A stretch of DNA of 64,000 nucleotides from Elephas maximus indicus (taxonomy: Eukaryota; Chordata; Mammalia; Proboscidea; Elephantidae). The notes under the pieces were generated by a model that saw only the letters and a list, made by a program, of their open reading frames with translations, did not search any database and had not been told where the DNA came from. The stretch covers positions 3,038,001-3,102,000 of the forward strand of contig NC_064844.1 in assembly GCF_024166365.1 (NCBI RefSeq), given 5' to 3'. A program made the position numbers and the translations under genes. How positions within the stretch are numbered: the stretch's first letter is position 1; each line of letters starts with the position of its first letter. Below are positions 1 to 9,679 of this stretch, one piece after another.

Positions 1-396
1 AGAGCTTTCTTGTGTATCTGATGACAAATCAACTATCTGTTCAAGGAGCTAGCTGTTAGAAGTCATCATCCAAACAGGTCTAACAAACAGTTGCCTATGT
101 ATGGTTAACCAAATTGTTTGGTTTGATTTTTTTTTTTTTTTTTTACTAAATTTGGTTTTCTCCGGCTTAAAAAAAAAAAATGGAATAGACTATAAGAAAT
201 CACACAAGCAAAATGCAAGTCAGTTAATTTATTGGAATGCTCAGTGGAGATGGCCCTATGGCATCATATATCAGTTGACTTCTAGTCTTTGTGCCACCGA
301 CACTTGGAATACATATGACTTTCCTCCTCAGGAAATTGTCTCTGCCAAATAGTCACTTTGGGAACCCTCTAAACATAAAACTTTGTTTCCCCCTCT
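1..396. other. AT-rich non-coding DNA, no gene recognised
   Basis: No gene or known repeat is recognised. The stretch has a long T run near 127-144 and an A run near 169-180 about 25 bases apart, which could be worn retroposon tails. The open frames crossing it are short and low-complexity and do not resemble proteins. Confidence 0.5.
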
Positions 397-575
397 CTTT
401 GACCCATAAAACCAAATCTGCCATCATTGAGTCGATTCTGACTCATAGTAACCTTACAGGACAGAGTGGAACTGCTCCATAGGGTTTCTAAGGAGCAGCT
501 GGTAGATTTGAATGGCTGACCTTCTGATTTTCAGCCAAGCTCTGAACCACTATGCCGCCAGGGTTCCCTTTGACC
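397..575 (-). mobile_element. AfroSINE with 8-bp target duplication
   Basis: This is a complete antisense short AfroSINE. It reads from the RTE-like tail complement (GAGTCGATTCTGACTCATAG) through the body (GGGTTTCTAAGGAGCAGCTG) to the tRNA-like head complement (AACCACTATGCCGCCAGGG). It is bounded by the exact direct repeat CTTTGACC at 397-404 and 568-575, so the element itself is 405-567. AfroSINEs are tRNA-derived SINEs of afrotherians that use RTE machinery. This copy is non-coding. Confidence 0.9.
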
Positions 576-651
576 TGAGGCCCCGAGATATAGCTGAACT
601 ACTTCATACTGAACTTGGGACCTATAGACATTTTTTAAGCATCCAGATTGT

Positions 652-840
652 GGCTGGTGAACTCAAGCTATAAGACAGAGTCGAACTGCTCCATAGGGTT
701 TCCAAGCGACTTGGAACCCGTTGCCATTGAGTCAATTCCGACTCACAGCGATCCTATAAGACAGAGTCGAACTGCTCCAAGGGTTTCCAAGGAGCGGCTG
801 GTGAACTCAAGCTGTAGACCTTTTGGTGGCTGGTGGCTCC
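652..840 (-). mobile_element. Rearranged AfroSINE with internal duplication
   Basis: AfroSINE body sequence appears twice in the same orientation. The unit around CTATAAGACAGAGTCGAACT occurs at about 668-706 and again at 754-791. The 18-mer GGCTGGTGAACTCAAGCT occurs exactly at 652-669 and 796-813. The head complement is degraded after about 815. The layout suggests a local tandem duplication or SINE-SINE recombination. Confidence 0.8.
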
Positions 841-937
841 ACTGTCTACGGTCATGAGGCACTTATGTTTGAATGGAAGATTTTTATCAACTTGATGAAT
901 TAAATATTCTTCAAAAAGTTATTTTTTATAAGGATAG

Positions 938-1182
938 GTTATTCATCTTTTTTAAAAAAATATATATAAATACCTCAGTTTATTTAGCTTTTATTTTTTA
1001 ATGTATTTTTTCCTTTTTTATTGTGCTTTAGGTGAAGGCTTACAGAGCAAATTATTTTCTCATTAAATAATTAATACTTATATTGTTTTGTGACTTCAGT
1101 TGCCAACTCTGTGACGTGTCAACACTCTCCCTTTCTTGATCTTGGTTTCCCCATTTCTATTCATCCAAGTTATTCATCTTTT
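938..1182 (-). mobile_element. L1 3'-end fragment with 14-bp target duplication
   Basis: Antisense tail of an afrotherian L1, recognised by TTGTGCTTTAGGTGAAGG near 1021 preceded by T-rich sequence. The same signature recurs at 1748 and 27550. The exact 14-mer GTTATTCATCTTTT flanks it at 938-951 and 1169-1182, so the inserted piece is 952-1168. It holds only 3' UTR. Confidence 0.8.
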
Positions 1183-1275
1183 GTATTCACCAGTTCCCAG
1201 GAGATAAAGTTCAAATTCATTCAGATAATATTTAAAGCTTCTCACAATTTGGGCTCAACCTACCAACACCTTAAA
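1183..1275 (+). mobile_element. L2 fragment, left part
   Basis: Ancient L2 LINE sequence, recognised by the pattern around AGTTCAAATTC and AATTTGGGCTCAACCTACC. It continues after the hAT and L1 insertions at 1631-1732 and 2044-2410. Confidence 0.6.
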
Positions 1276-1630
1276 CACTAGAGCAGTGGTTGGCAAAATT
1301 TTTCTGTAAAGGGCCAGAGAGTAAATATTTTAGGTTCTCTGGGCTGTTCTGTCTCAGTTGGAACTACTCAACTCTGCCTTTGTAGCATGAACACAGACAG
1401 CCATAAACAATATGCAACTAGATGGACACAACTGTGTTTTAATAAAACTTTATTTGTGAAAACAGAAATCTGAAATTCACAAAGTTTTCATACATCACCA
1501 AATAAGCTTCTTTTGAATTTTTGCAACCATTTAAAAATTTAAAAACCGTACTTAGCTCTCGGGCTGTATAAAAACAGAGGTGAGCCAGATCTGGCTTGTG
1601 GGCTATAGTTCACTGACCCCTGCACTAGAG
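1276..1630 (+). mobile_element. hAT-type DNA transposon (MITE) inserted in L2
   Basis: Non-autonomous mammalian hAT-Charlie-type element. Imperfect terminal inverted repeats (CAGTGGTTGGCAAA at the left, complement of GTTCACTGACCCCTG at the right) bound 1284-1622. The element is flanked by the exact 8-bp duplication CACTAGAG at 1276-1283 and 1623-1630; 8 bp is the hAT hallmark. The body (TGTAAAGGGCCAGAGAGTAA) recurs near 50978 and 55678. I do not assign a family name. Confidence 0.9.
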
Positions 1631-1732
1631 CGCTGAAGAAGTTCATATTTTTCTGCACATGACATGAGTTTCTATGCTTCCATAGCTTTCCATAAACAGC
1701 TCCCACTCTTGGAATGTCTTTCCCCTTTATCT
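1631..1732 (+). mobile_element. L2 fragment, middle part
   Basis: Continuation of the L2 (GCTCCCACTCTTGGAATG, the L2 'ctgtctggaatg' region) between the hAT element and the next L1 insertion. Confidence 0.65.
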
Positions 1733-2043
1733 TTTTTTTTTTTTAAATAATTTTATTGTGCTTTAAGTGAAAGTTTACAAATCAAGTCAGTCTCTCACAC
1801 AAAAACCCATATACACCTTGCTACACACTCCCAATTACTCTCCCCCTAATGAGACAGCCCGCTCTCTCCCTCCACTCTTTCTTTTCGTGTCCATTTCACC
1901 AGCTTCTAACCCCTTCCATCCTCTCATCTCCCCTCCAGGCAGAAGATGCCAACATAGTCTCAAGTGTCCACCTGATCCAAGAAGCTCACTCCTCACCAGC
2001 ACCCCTGTCCAAATTCTCCTTTATATCTTTGTCTAGCTAAATA
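1733..2043 (-). mobile_element. L1 3' UTR fragment
   Basis: Antisense L1 3' end: an oligo-T run, then TTATTGTGCTTTAAGTGAAAG, then pyrimidine-rich 3' UTR sequence (CAGGCAGAAGATGCCAACAT) that matches the complement of the L1 tail at 27000-27200. The frames at 1767-2040 are translations of this antisense UTR and are not genes. Confidence 0.8.
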
Positions 2044-2410
2044 TTATTCTTGTGAAACTCAGTCACGAAACACTATCTCTGAGAAGCCTTCCATGATTAT
2101 AACTCACCTTTACACACAGAATCAGGTTCTTATTCCACTGGGTTCCAGGATTACTTAGCACATGCCTCTGTTATAGGATCAGTGAAAAAAAAAAAAAAAC
2201 TTAGAAGGCTTTTGGCAAATCTTTCTTGAATTAATCAATAAATGAACAAATGAATAATGGAAACACAAATGAATGACTTGTACCACAGTTGCTTACTCAG
2301 CTATTTCCATGGCCTGAATCCCACATGGGCAGCTGGTTGTACTCATCATTCTATCCCTAGGGAGTGTTTGGTATGTGGTAATATTTGAATAGCTTTTGTC
2401 AAATGCATGT
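2044..2410 (+). mobile_element. L2 fragment, right part
   Basis: L2 3' sequence resumes after the L1 with the 'gagaagccttcc' motif, then an A run near 2187 and a degraded 'tatccctaggg...gtatgtgg' L2 end. Some internal sequence may be unrelated. Confidence 0.5.
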
Positions 2411-3230
2411 TTAGAGAGTATAGTTCAGAGACACGCCTATGGAGACCAAATTCCATTTTTCATGGACACTCTTACATTTCTGAGCTGAAATATTTCCATC
2501 TAATTCTCTAACACAACAGACATACCCTGGTCTCAAAAGCTAAGTTATGAGTCACAAAAATCCACTTTCCTGTCACTACTCGTAGACATATGCTTGTTTA
2601 TTTTTGGCTAATTAAAATTAATCACCCTAGCTGTCCTTCCCCTTCAAGGGCATTACTTCCTATTAACTTCAATGAAGCTTGTTTGACTTCAATAGAAGTT
2701 TTTACCTGCATAGGGACAGTGAGGAATCAGGACAAATACATTTAAGGCTGTCATTTGTCACAATAAACAAAAGAAATAGAGATCCTGAGGCATGAGGCAC
2801 GGTGGCATACTTCACGTGCCTCGCTAAATTCTATCCTTGTGACAACCCATGACTGCCACATAAAAGGAAGCATCAAAATTATAATTGAATGGTTCAGAAA
2901 TATCAGAGACAGACCCTCTGAAAGGGAGGTTCACAAGCTTATTCTTTGGCAAGGTTAGTGATTTGAGTACCTACAAATGGCCAGGATACTGTTGACAGCA
3001 TTTCCGACGCATCGCATATGCATTCTCTCGGAGCTGGAGTTGAATAGGATGGCATGGTAGCTTAACTTGATTCAATCAACACACAGTTCTCTGCAACCCT
3101 GCGCTATTCACAACACCTCTGAGAAACAACAAGTTAAACAGGGAAAAAGGCACCTGAGCAGCCCCAGTGATATAATATCCATGCTCCAAAGCTTGACCAT
3201 TTTATTCATAGCCTATTACGTGCACAGTAC
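2411..3230. other. Non-repetitive DNA, no gene recognised
   Basis: I see no coding exon, RNA gene or recognisable transposon here. Base composition is ordinary for mammalian intergenic DNA. Confidence 0.5.
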
Positions 3231-3440
3231 GAGATATTAAGGAGTCCCCAGGCGGCACAAGCGGTTTAGTGCTAGACTACTTACTGAAAGGTTCGTAGTT
3301 ATAGCCCACCCAGAGGTGCCTCGAAAAAAAGCCATGACAATCTTCTTCCGAAAACTTTAAGGAGCAGTTATACTCTGAAAAAAATGAGGTTGTCATGGGT
3401 CGGAATCCACTCAATGGCAACTTTTTTTTATGAGATATTA
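3231..3440 (+). mobile_element. Long-variant AfroSINE with target duplication
   Basis: Sense AfroSINE of the long class: tRNA-like head (AGTCCCCAGGCGGCACAAGC), an inserted module (GAGGTGCCTCG...CTTCTTCCGAAAA) and an RTE-like tail (GGGTCGGAATCCACTCAATG). The direct repeat GAGATATTA flanks it at 3231-3239 and 3432-3440. Confidence 0.9.
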
Positions 3441-3884
3441 GGCATACTTGGCAAAATAAGGGTGCCAAACTGAAAAGCTACTAGATAAAACTCTTCATTC
3501 TTTTCAAGGTTATTTAGATATCAAAAATTTAGTCCACGCTAGGCTTATTGTTTCTAAAGGTCATCCATTAATCATTATAGAACAGCATGGAGTCCTCCAA
3601 AGATGATTGTTCCAGAATCTCCACCTTAATCATATCATATAACAACTGCTTCTACTGCATTTTTATACCTTATTTGTAAGACTGTTTGTCAACATTGAAA
3701 TGAGATAATAAATTTGAAGCCCAGCTCTGGGGCTGGGCACTCAAGAAGTATCAATTCCTTTCTTATGCCTTCAACTCTGTGTGGTTAGATAAAAGTATTA
3801 GCTAAATACTCTGGGAAAAAAAATCAGGAAATAATTATTGAACAACTTACATCCACCCAGATTGGGGAGAAGGTGTAAGGAAGA
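3441..3884. other. Non-repetitive DNA, no gene recognised
   Basis: No gene or clear repeat is visible. A weak repeat-like sequence occurs near 3700-3770 but cannot be assigned. Confidence 0.45.
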
Positions 3885-4000
3885 AACTACTGAATGCCAA
3901 GGCCTAGAACTGGAACTTTATATACATTATCTTATTTAAATGTCCTAAACAGACCAATGAAGAAGTTAGTACTGCCTCCTTTGATATTTGGAATTTATAA
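3885..4000 (-). mobile_element. MIR fragment
   Basis: Degraded MIR SINE, recognised by TATATACATTATCTTATTTA followed by 'ccaatgaagaagttagtactg', the diverged form of the MIR core in antisense. Confidence 0.5.
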
Positions 4001-4916
4001 TTAAAATTTTTCATAAAAAGGATGTCCCTTAAACTCTGTTCATCCTCTATGTATCCTGGTTAATTAGTTTGTCCTCATCTAAACAAAATACCTATTGTTA
4101 CCTGAAATTCGTCATTAAAGCCACCATTTGATTAAAGACACTTTCTTGGCAAAAATCTTCTGTTAAAGTGCACACTGCCCAGGTCAGATAAAATACTAAG
4201 CCCTTAGAACGCACTGAGATTTTGATGGAAATTAAATAGTCAGATAAAAACTGGTTCTTTGGGGGGAAAAAGATAAATGCAGCTCTCAGGAAAAGAAAGC
4301 TAGATCTCAGAGGTAGAAAGCAGGAAAACCTTGATGTGTGGGGTTCTAGCATGCATGGGGTAGTGTGTGCATGTTATGGTCCAGAGTGGTAGGGGGTCCT
4401 AGGGGTAACACAAGCACCCTTGTCTAGGAGTCCACCAAAATCCAACCCCCCTGCTCCACAGTTTTAATGAGGCCAAAGGGCATAACAGTGAACATAAAAC
4501 CATCTTCTAACTCTCTCCCACTGTCCAACCAGAGATCCTTCACCTTCATCAGATTTGGCTTCCCAGTGGATCAGCATGTAAGCGTTGTCTGTGCATCACA
4601 GAGGCACTCGTACTGCAAAACGAAGAATCCCACTATCAATCACCATAATCGATGCTGGAGTCTGAAGATGGATTTGGATGGGAGGCCAAGCTGATCTCTG
4701 AGTCAACAAATGAGACGTTTCTATTGGCAGAAGTTGCCAGCTCCATTTCTCAGATCCAGGGAGAGGCACTTTCTGGAGAGTTTATTTCTCATTGTTTTAG
4801 CTTTTTCTGTTTGTTTGTTTTTCCCCAAAGAGTAGATTAACAAACCATTTTTTAACATATTCTGCTTCTAATGCCCATGTGAACGTAGCAAAATCCCCTA
4901 TTCCCATAGACAATTA
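4001..4916. other. Non-repetitive DNA, no gene recognised
   Basis: No recognisable repeat or gene. A frame at 4467-4694 starts with ATG but has no homology I recognise and no supporting splice pattern. Confidence 0.45.
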
Positions 4917-5105
4917 ACGACAGATAGACAGATGAATAGATGATAGATAGGTAGGTAGGTAAGTAAGGCAGGTGGGTGGCTGGGTGGGTAGGTAGGTAGG
5001 TAGACAGACAGACAGATAGGTGGATAGGCAGACAGACAGATAGGTGGATAGACAGACAGACAGATAGGTGGATAGACAGACAGACAGATAGATAGATAGA
5101 TAGAT
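4917..5105. repeat. Compound GATA/GACA/GGTA tetranucleotide array
   Basis: Tetranucleotide microsatellite in which GATA, GGTA, GGTG and GACA units alternate. A higher-order block (GACAGACAGACAGATAGGTG plus GATA) is repeated three to four times between 5002 and 5090. Long frames on the minus strand (Leu-Ser-Ile-Tyr-rich) are artefacts of the array. Confidence 0.95.
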
Positions 5106-5157
5106 CATCTGTACCCATCCAAAATCAAATGCATTACCTAGTGTATCATTGCTGTTA

Positions 5158-6250
5158 GATGCCATTGAGCCAATTTTGACTCATAGCAACCCTACACACA
5201 ACAGAACTAGACACTGCCTGGCTCTGTGCCATCCTCACAATCTTTGTTATGCTTGAGCCCATTGTTGTAACCACTGTGTCAATCCATCTTGTTGAGGGTC
5301 TTCCTCTTTTTTCGATGACCCTATACATTTCTAAGCATGATGTCCTTCCCCAGAGACTGGTCCCTCCTGATAATATGTTCAAAGTACTTGAGACAAACTT
5401 TCGCCATCCTTGCCTCTAAGGAGCATCCTAGCTGTACTTCTTCCAAGTCAGATTTGTTCATTCTTCTGACAGTCCATGGTATATTCAATATTCTTCGCCA
5501 ACACCATAATTCAAAGGTGTCAATTCTTCTTCGGTCTTCCTTATTCATTGTCCAGCTTTCGCATGCGTATGAGACGATTGAAAATACCATGGCTTGGGTC
5601 AAGCTCACTTGAGTCCTCAAACTGACATCTTTGCTTTTCAACACTTGAAAGAGCTCTTTTGCAGCAGATTTGCCTAATGCAACATGTGGTTTGATTTTCC
5701 TGACTGCTGCTCCCATGGGTGTTGATTGTGGATCCAAGTAAAATGAAATCCTTGACAGCTTCAATCTTTTTTTCCATTTATCATGATGTTGCTTATTGGT
5801 CCAGTTGTGAGGATTTTTGTTTTCTTTATTTTGAGGTGTAGTCCGTACTGAAGGCCGTAGTCTTTGATCTTAATCAGTTAGTATTTCAAGTTCTCTTCAT
5901 TTTCTGCAAGCAAGGTTGTGTCATCTGCATACCGCAGTTTGTTAATGAGTCTTCTTCCAATCCTTATGCTGTGTTCTTCTTAATATAGTCGACTTTCTTG
6001 GATTGTTTGCTCAGCATACAGATTGAATAAGTATGGTGAAAGGATATAACCCTGACACACTTTCTGACCTTAATCCAAGCAGTATCCCCTTGTTAAGTTC
6101 CAACGACTGCCTTTTGATCTATGTACAAGTTTCTCATGAACACAATTAAGTATTCTGGAATTCCCATTCTTTGCAATGTTATCCATAATTTGTCATGATC
6201 CACACTGTTGAATGCCTTTGCATAGTCAATAAAACACAGGTACAATGTTT
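5158..6250 (-). mobile_element. 5'-truncated RTE retrotransposon, antisense
   Basis: About 1.1 kb of the 3' half of an RTE (BovB-like) LINE. From the left it reads the tail complement (GCCATTGAGCCAATTTTGAC) and then the C-terminal part of the RT ORF. The minus-strand frame 5321-5764 (147 codons) encodes the region after the polymerase with 'SCYACESWTMNKEDRRRIDT'-like sequence. The catalytic YADD motif is intact at 5920-5931 on the minus strand. Frameshifts and stops separate the pieces, so no functional protein is expected. It ends near 6250 in the motif-A region. Endonuclease and 5' UTR are missing. Confidence 0.92.
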
Positions 6251-6690
6251 ACCAAATTTTCCTGTTGCTAATTGTAACCCTCAGAAAATTGCTAAACGCA
6301 CAGATCTCTGGACTCTAGTTCCCATGCCTACTAAGGGCAGGCAGTCTGGATGTTTAACATGAAGGTGATTCTTGCCACTGAGAGCTCACCACCACCAGAC
6401 CTGCCCCTCTCTCAGTATTTCCTGCACAATGCCTGACACATGAAGGCATGAATGCAACAAGAGAAAACTGCAGGGGATAGGGAATAGGGTGTGCAACAAG
6501 AGTTTATGGACTGAATGAATGAGCAAGTGTCAGTTATTGTCATACTAAGTGCCCAATTCTATTCCTCCAGCATCCATCCAGTTAGTACGCAATGTCTGCT
6601 CACATTTGCTTTACAAGATTGTTGAATGATTGCCTCCTATCCCATCTCTTACTATTATCCTAATTGAAGTTTGCTTCCTCTCTGCCTCAA
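6251..6690. other. Non-repetitive DNA, no gene recognised
   Basis: Ordinary sequence between the RTE and an L2. No gene seen. Confidence 0.45.
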
Positions 6691-7055
6691 AGTAATTTCA
6701 GCACTGCTTAATCAATCTTCTTGTCTATAGCCTTTTCCACTGTTATCCAACCACTAAAAGTCTACCAGAGGAATCATCCTAAAACACAGATCACTACCTT
6801 GCTTGAAAACCCTTCAACAATCCACCCTTTTACTTTCACACAAAGAATAGTGTCTCTAATGCCCAGAGTCTGGGACAAAATTGACCCCTCAAACAGATAA
6901 GGGTATAATTTGTTATACTAAAAGCTCTTCAAAATCGCCTCAGCCTACCTTTCCAGCTTCTCCTCTAATCTCTCTCTGCCTGTGCTTATTTCAGCACCCC
7001 CAGTAACCTCTGCACAAGCCCACACCCTATTCCCTGCAGTTTTCTCAACAACTAT
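6691..7055 (+). mobile_element. L2 fragment, left part
   Basis: L2 3' region, recognised by 'tcactaccttgcttgaaaacccttcaac', then 'cctacctttccagcttctcctc'. The AfroSINE at 7056-7239 interrupts it. Confidence 0.75.
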
Positions 7056-7239
7056 ACCATGTGCTAGCCCTGGTGGAGCAGTGCTTAAGAGCCCAGCTGC
7101 TAACTGAAAAGTCAGCAGTTTGAATCTGCTAGCCACTCCTTGGAAGGTCTACGGAGCAGGTCCACTCTGTCCTATATGGTCACTATGAGTGGAATCAACT
7201 CAACGGCAATGGGTTTGGGTTTTTGGTTAAACCACGTGC
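7056..7239 (+). mobile_element. AfroSINE inserted in L2
   Basis: Sense short AfroSINE: head (AGCCCTGGTGGAGCAGTGCT), B-box-like GTTTGAATCTG, body (CACTCCTTGGAAGG) and RTE-like tail (GGAATCAACTCAACGGCAAT). Flanking repeats ACCATGTGC (7056-7064) and ACCACGTGC (7231-7239) mark a 9-bp target duplication. Confidence 0.92.
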
Positions 7240-7480
7240 ATTTCTCTCTCTCTCTTTGGCTCAGGATGTTGCCTCTGCCTAATGGACCGGTTCTTTCTCC
7301 TCCACCCCCTTCCCTGCTCTGCAAGGAAAATCTACTTCATATACTCAGTGACTTTCTTAAACATTTCAAGTCTCTTTCTGGCCAGCGATACCTTACTAGC
7401 CAGCTGAGCAGATTTCTCCTGCTGGTCAGTGCAGTATTTCTTTTAAGGAATCATGTGAGAATGTTGCTAACAAGTAACTT
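7240..7480 (+). mobile_element. L2 fragment, right part
   Basis: L2 resumes with the 'tttggctcaggatgttgcctctgcctaatgg' region. The right edge is uncertain. Confidence 0.55.
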
Positions 7481-7845
7481 TTGAATGACCCTCAAGTCAG
7501 ACACGGGAGGAGTTTAGGGCTCTGGGCTTCCTTTGGTCCTTTGTCTTGAACTGTGTACGGGAGCCATGCGTTAACTCTAATGAATCCATGTTCTGACCAA
7601 TGGCAGTGTCACCATCAGTCTACAGCACATGGGGTGGTGACTGCAGACATTGATTATCCCATGTGTCCTGCTGTTGGCAACCAAGGACTGTGACCCATCC
7701 CCTCTGCAGGCTCTGTGTCCTGTGTCACGTAGTCCTATGGGTGGCCATACTATCTCCTCTGAAGGCAGCACCACAAACCTACGGGTCCGCCCCATTGATG
7801 TCTTCAACTGGCTCCAACTGATGTGATCACACTCACTTTCCAAAA
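7481..7845. other. Non-repetitive DNA, no gene recognised
   Basis: No gene or repeat recognised. Confidence 0.4.
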
Positions 7846-8006
7846 AACAAACCCTTTGCTGTCGAGTCTATTCCGACTCATAGTGACCCTATAGGACAGA
7901 ATAGAACTGTCCCTTAGGGTTTCCAAGGAGCAGCTGGTAGATTATTTGAACTGTTGACCTTTTGCTTAGCAGTCGAACACTTAACCACTGGGGCCACCAG
8001 GGCTCC
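7846..8006 (-). mobile_element. AfroSINE
   Basis: Antisense short AfroSINE, essentially complete from the tail complement (GAGTCTATTCCGACTCATAG) to the head complement (CTGGGGCCACCAGGGCTCC). Confidence 0.92.
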
Positions 8007-8710
8007 ATACTTTCCCGGGTAGGTTTAAGCCATGAAGTCTGAGGGAAAGATATTTCTAGTACAAATAGAACCATTCTTCTCCCTCAGCCCGATGGCCTCT
8101 GCCCAGCCCCTTGCTGGTGGTGGTCTGTGGAAGGCAGGGAGTGTGTACAACACTGAGGGAGGCACATTCTAGGAACACCGTGATTACACCCTAATGCACT
8201 TAACAGTAAACATGATTACAAGTTTTGTAGTTCTACACTTATGCCATAAAATTCTGAAGGACACATTTAACACAACTGGGAAACAAACTATTCTTCACAT
8301 TTTCCTGAATATTCTGGGTAAGACTTATCATTGGGGTCATCAGCAATGAATTTCAGAAGCAACCTTTAAAAGTATTATTGGAAAACAGTATTTAGGAGGC
8401 AGCAGAGTAGATGATGAAGTGACATAAATAATATTGTAACAAGCTTTAAATGAATGGTACTAGGGAACTCCAAAGGCAAAAATATCTGTATTGTTTCAAT
8501 ACATGCAGGTTCCAAAGAGTCATGGGGTAATAATCAATAGCAGCATTGTGACCATTTTCTCATGGAGTGAGATGTAATTTTAGTTAGAAACAGTAAATAT
8601 GAAGATCTAAAACACACATAAAGAAAAAGAGAAGGTTTCTGGACCTGAACAGGAACAGATGTTGTTTTGGTACCAAAGAATTTCCCTACGCATTGATTAC
8701 ACAGTGAAAC
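8007..8710. other. Non-repetitive DNA, no gene recognised
   Basis: No gene or clear repeat. Confidence 0.4.
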
Positions 8711-8981
8711 ATGTGAGGATGGCAAAAGTTCATCTCACATACTTTGGGCATATTATCAGGAGGGACCAGTCCCTGCAGAAGGACATCATGCTTGGTAAAG
8801 CAGAGGGTTAGCAAAAGAGAGGGAGACCCTCAACAAGATGGATTAACATAGTGACTGCAACAATGGGCTCAAATACAACAACCGTTGTGAGAATGGCTCA
8901 GGACTACGCAGTATTTTTTTCTGTTGCACATGGGGTCACTATGAGTTGAAACCGACTCAACAGCACCTAACAACAACAATA
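8711..8981 (+). mobile_element. RTE 3' end, sense
   Basis: About 270 bp of the RTE 3' end, including the diagnostic GGACATCATGCTTGGTAAAG and the terminal tail AACCGACTCAACAGCACCTA followed by an ACA-rich end. It corresponds to the C-terminus and 3' UTR only. Confidence 0.9.
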
Positions 8982-9156
8982 TTTTCTTCTTCTCTACCCA
9001 TTTTTCTAATTCTTCAATGATTGGGAGATTGAAATTTAACTTTGTAATACAATTTTAAATCATATTGGTTATATAGAGAGGGACCCAACATTTTGTCTCT
9101 GTTGTTGTTTTGTTTGTTTGGCCTACGGTCTCACACACCTTAGAGGTGGCCCTATG

Positions 9157-9325
9157 CCCTGAGTTAAGCAACTTATATGCACAATCTATTTGCTTCTTCA
9201 CAACAACCCTCTGGGACAGTTATCATCCTATTATGTAGAAACTGAAACCTAGAGAAGTCAAGTAACTTGCCCATGTAGTGTTAGTAAGTGGCTAAACCAG
9301 GACTCCAATTCAGGACAAACTGATT
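9157..9325 (-). mobile_element. MIR fragment
   Basis: Antisense MIR, recognised by 'acaacaaccctctgggacagttatcatcc', 'aagtaacttgcccatgtag' and 'agtaagtggctaaaccaggactccaa'. Confidence 0.8.
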
Positions 9326-9439
9326 CTGACATAAACCTAGGACAAATGTATCTACTCCTAGTTGTACCTCTTGGATTTAGCATTGCCCTTATTTTTGCTG
9401 TGGAAATTATTGTCATTACTATTAACAACACTATCATTA

Positions 9440-9670
9440 GTAAGATATTTGTTGAATATCAGCTATATCCCAGACACCATTCTAAACATTTAATGTGCAT
9501 TATTCATGAAATTCTTCCAACAACTTTATGGCTTACCAGATGATATTATTCCCATTATGCAGATGGGAGAAGTTGAGGCCTCAGGGTGGTTAGATAACTT
9601 GTTCAAGCTTATTTAGTTATCAGTGATAAATCAAGGAAGTAAACCAGGCTCTCTGACTCTGGGCTCCAAG
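9440..9670 (-). mobile_element. MIR fragment
   Basis: Nearly full-length antisense MIR core: a 'cagacaccattctaaacatttaatgtgcatta' region, 'attattcccattatgcagatggg', then 'ataacttgttcaagctta'. Confidence 0.8.
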
Positions 9671-9679
9671 CAAATCAGA

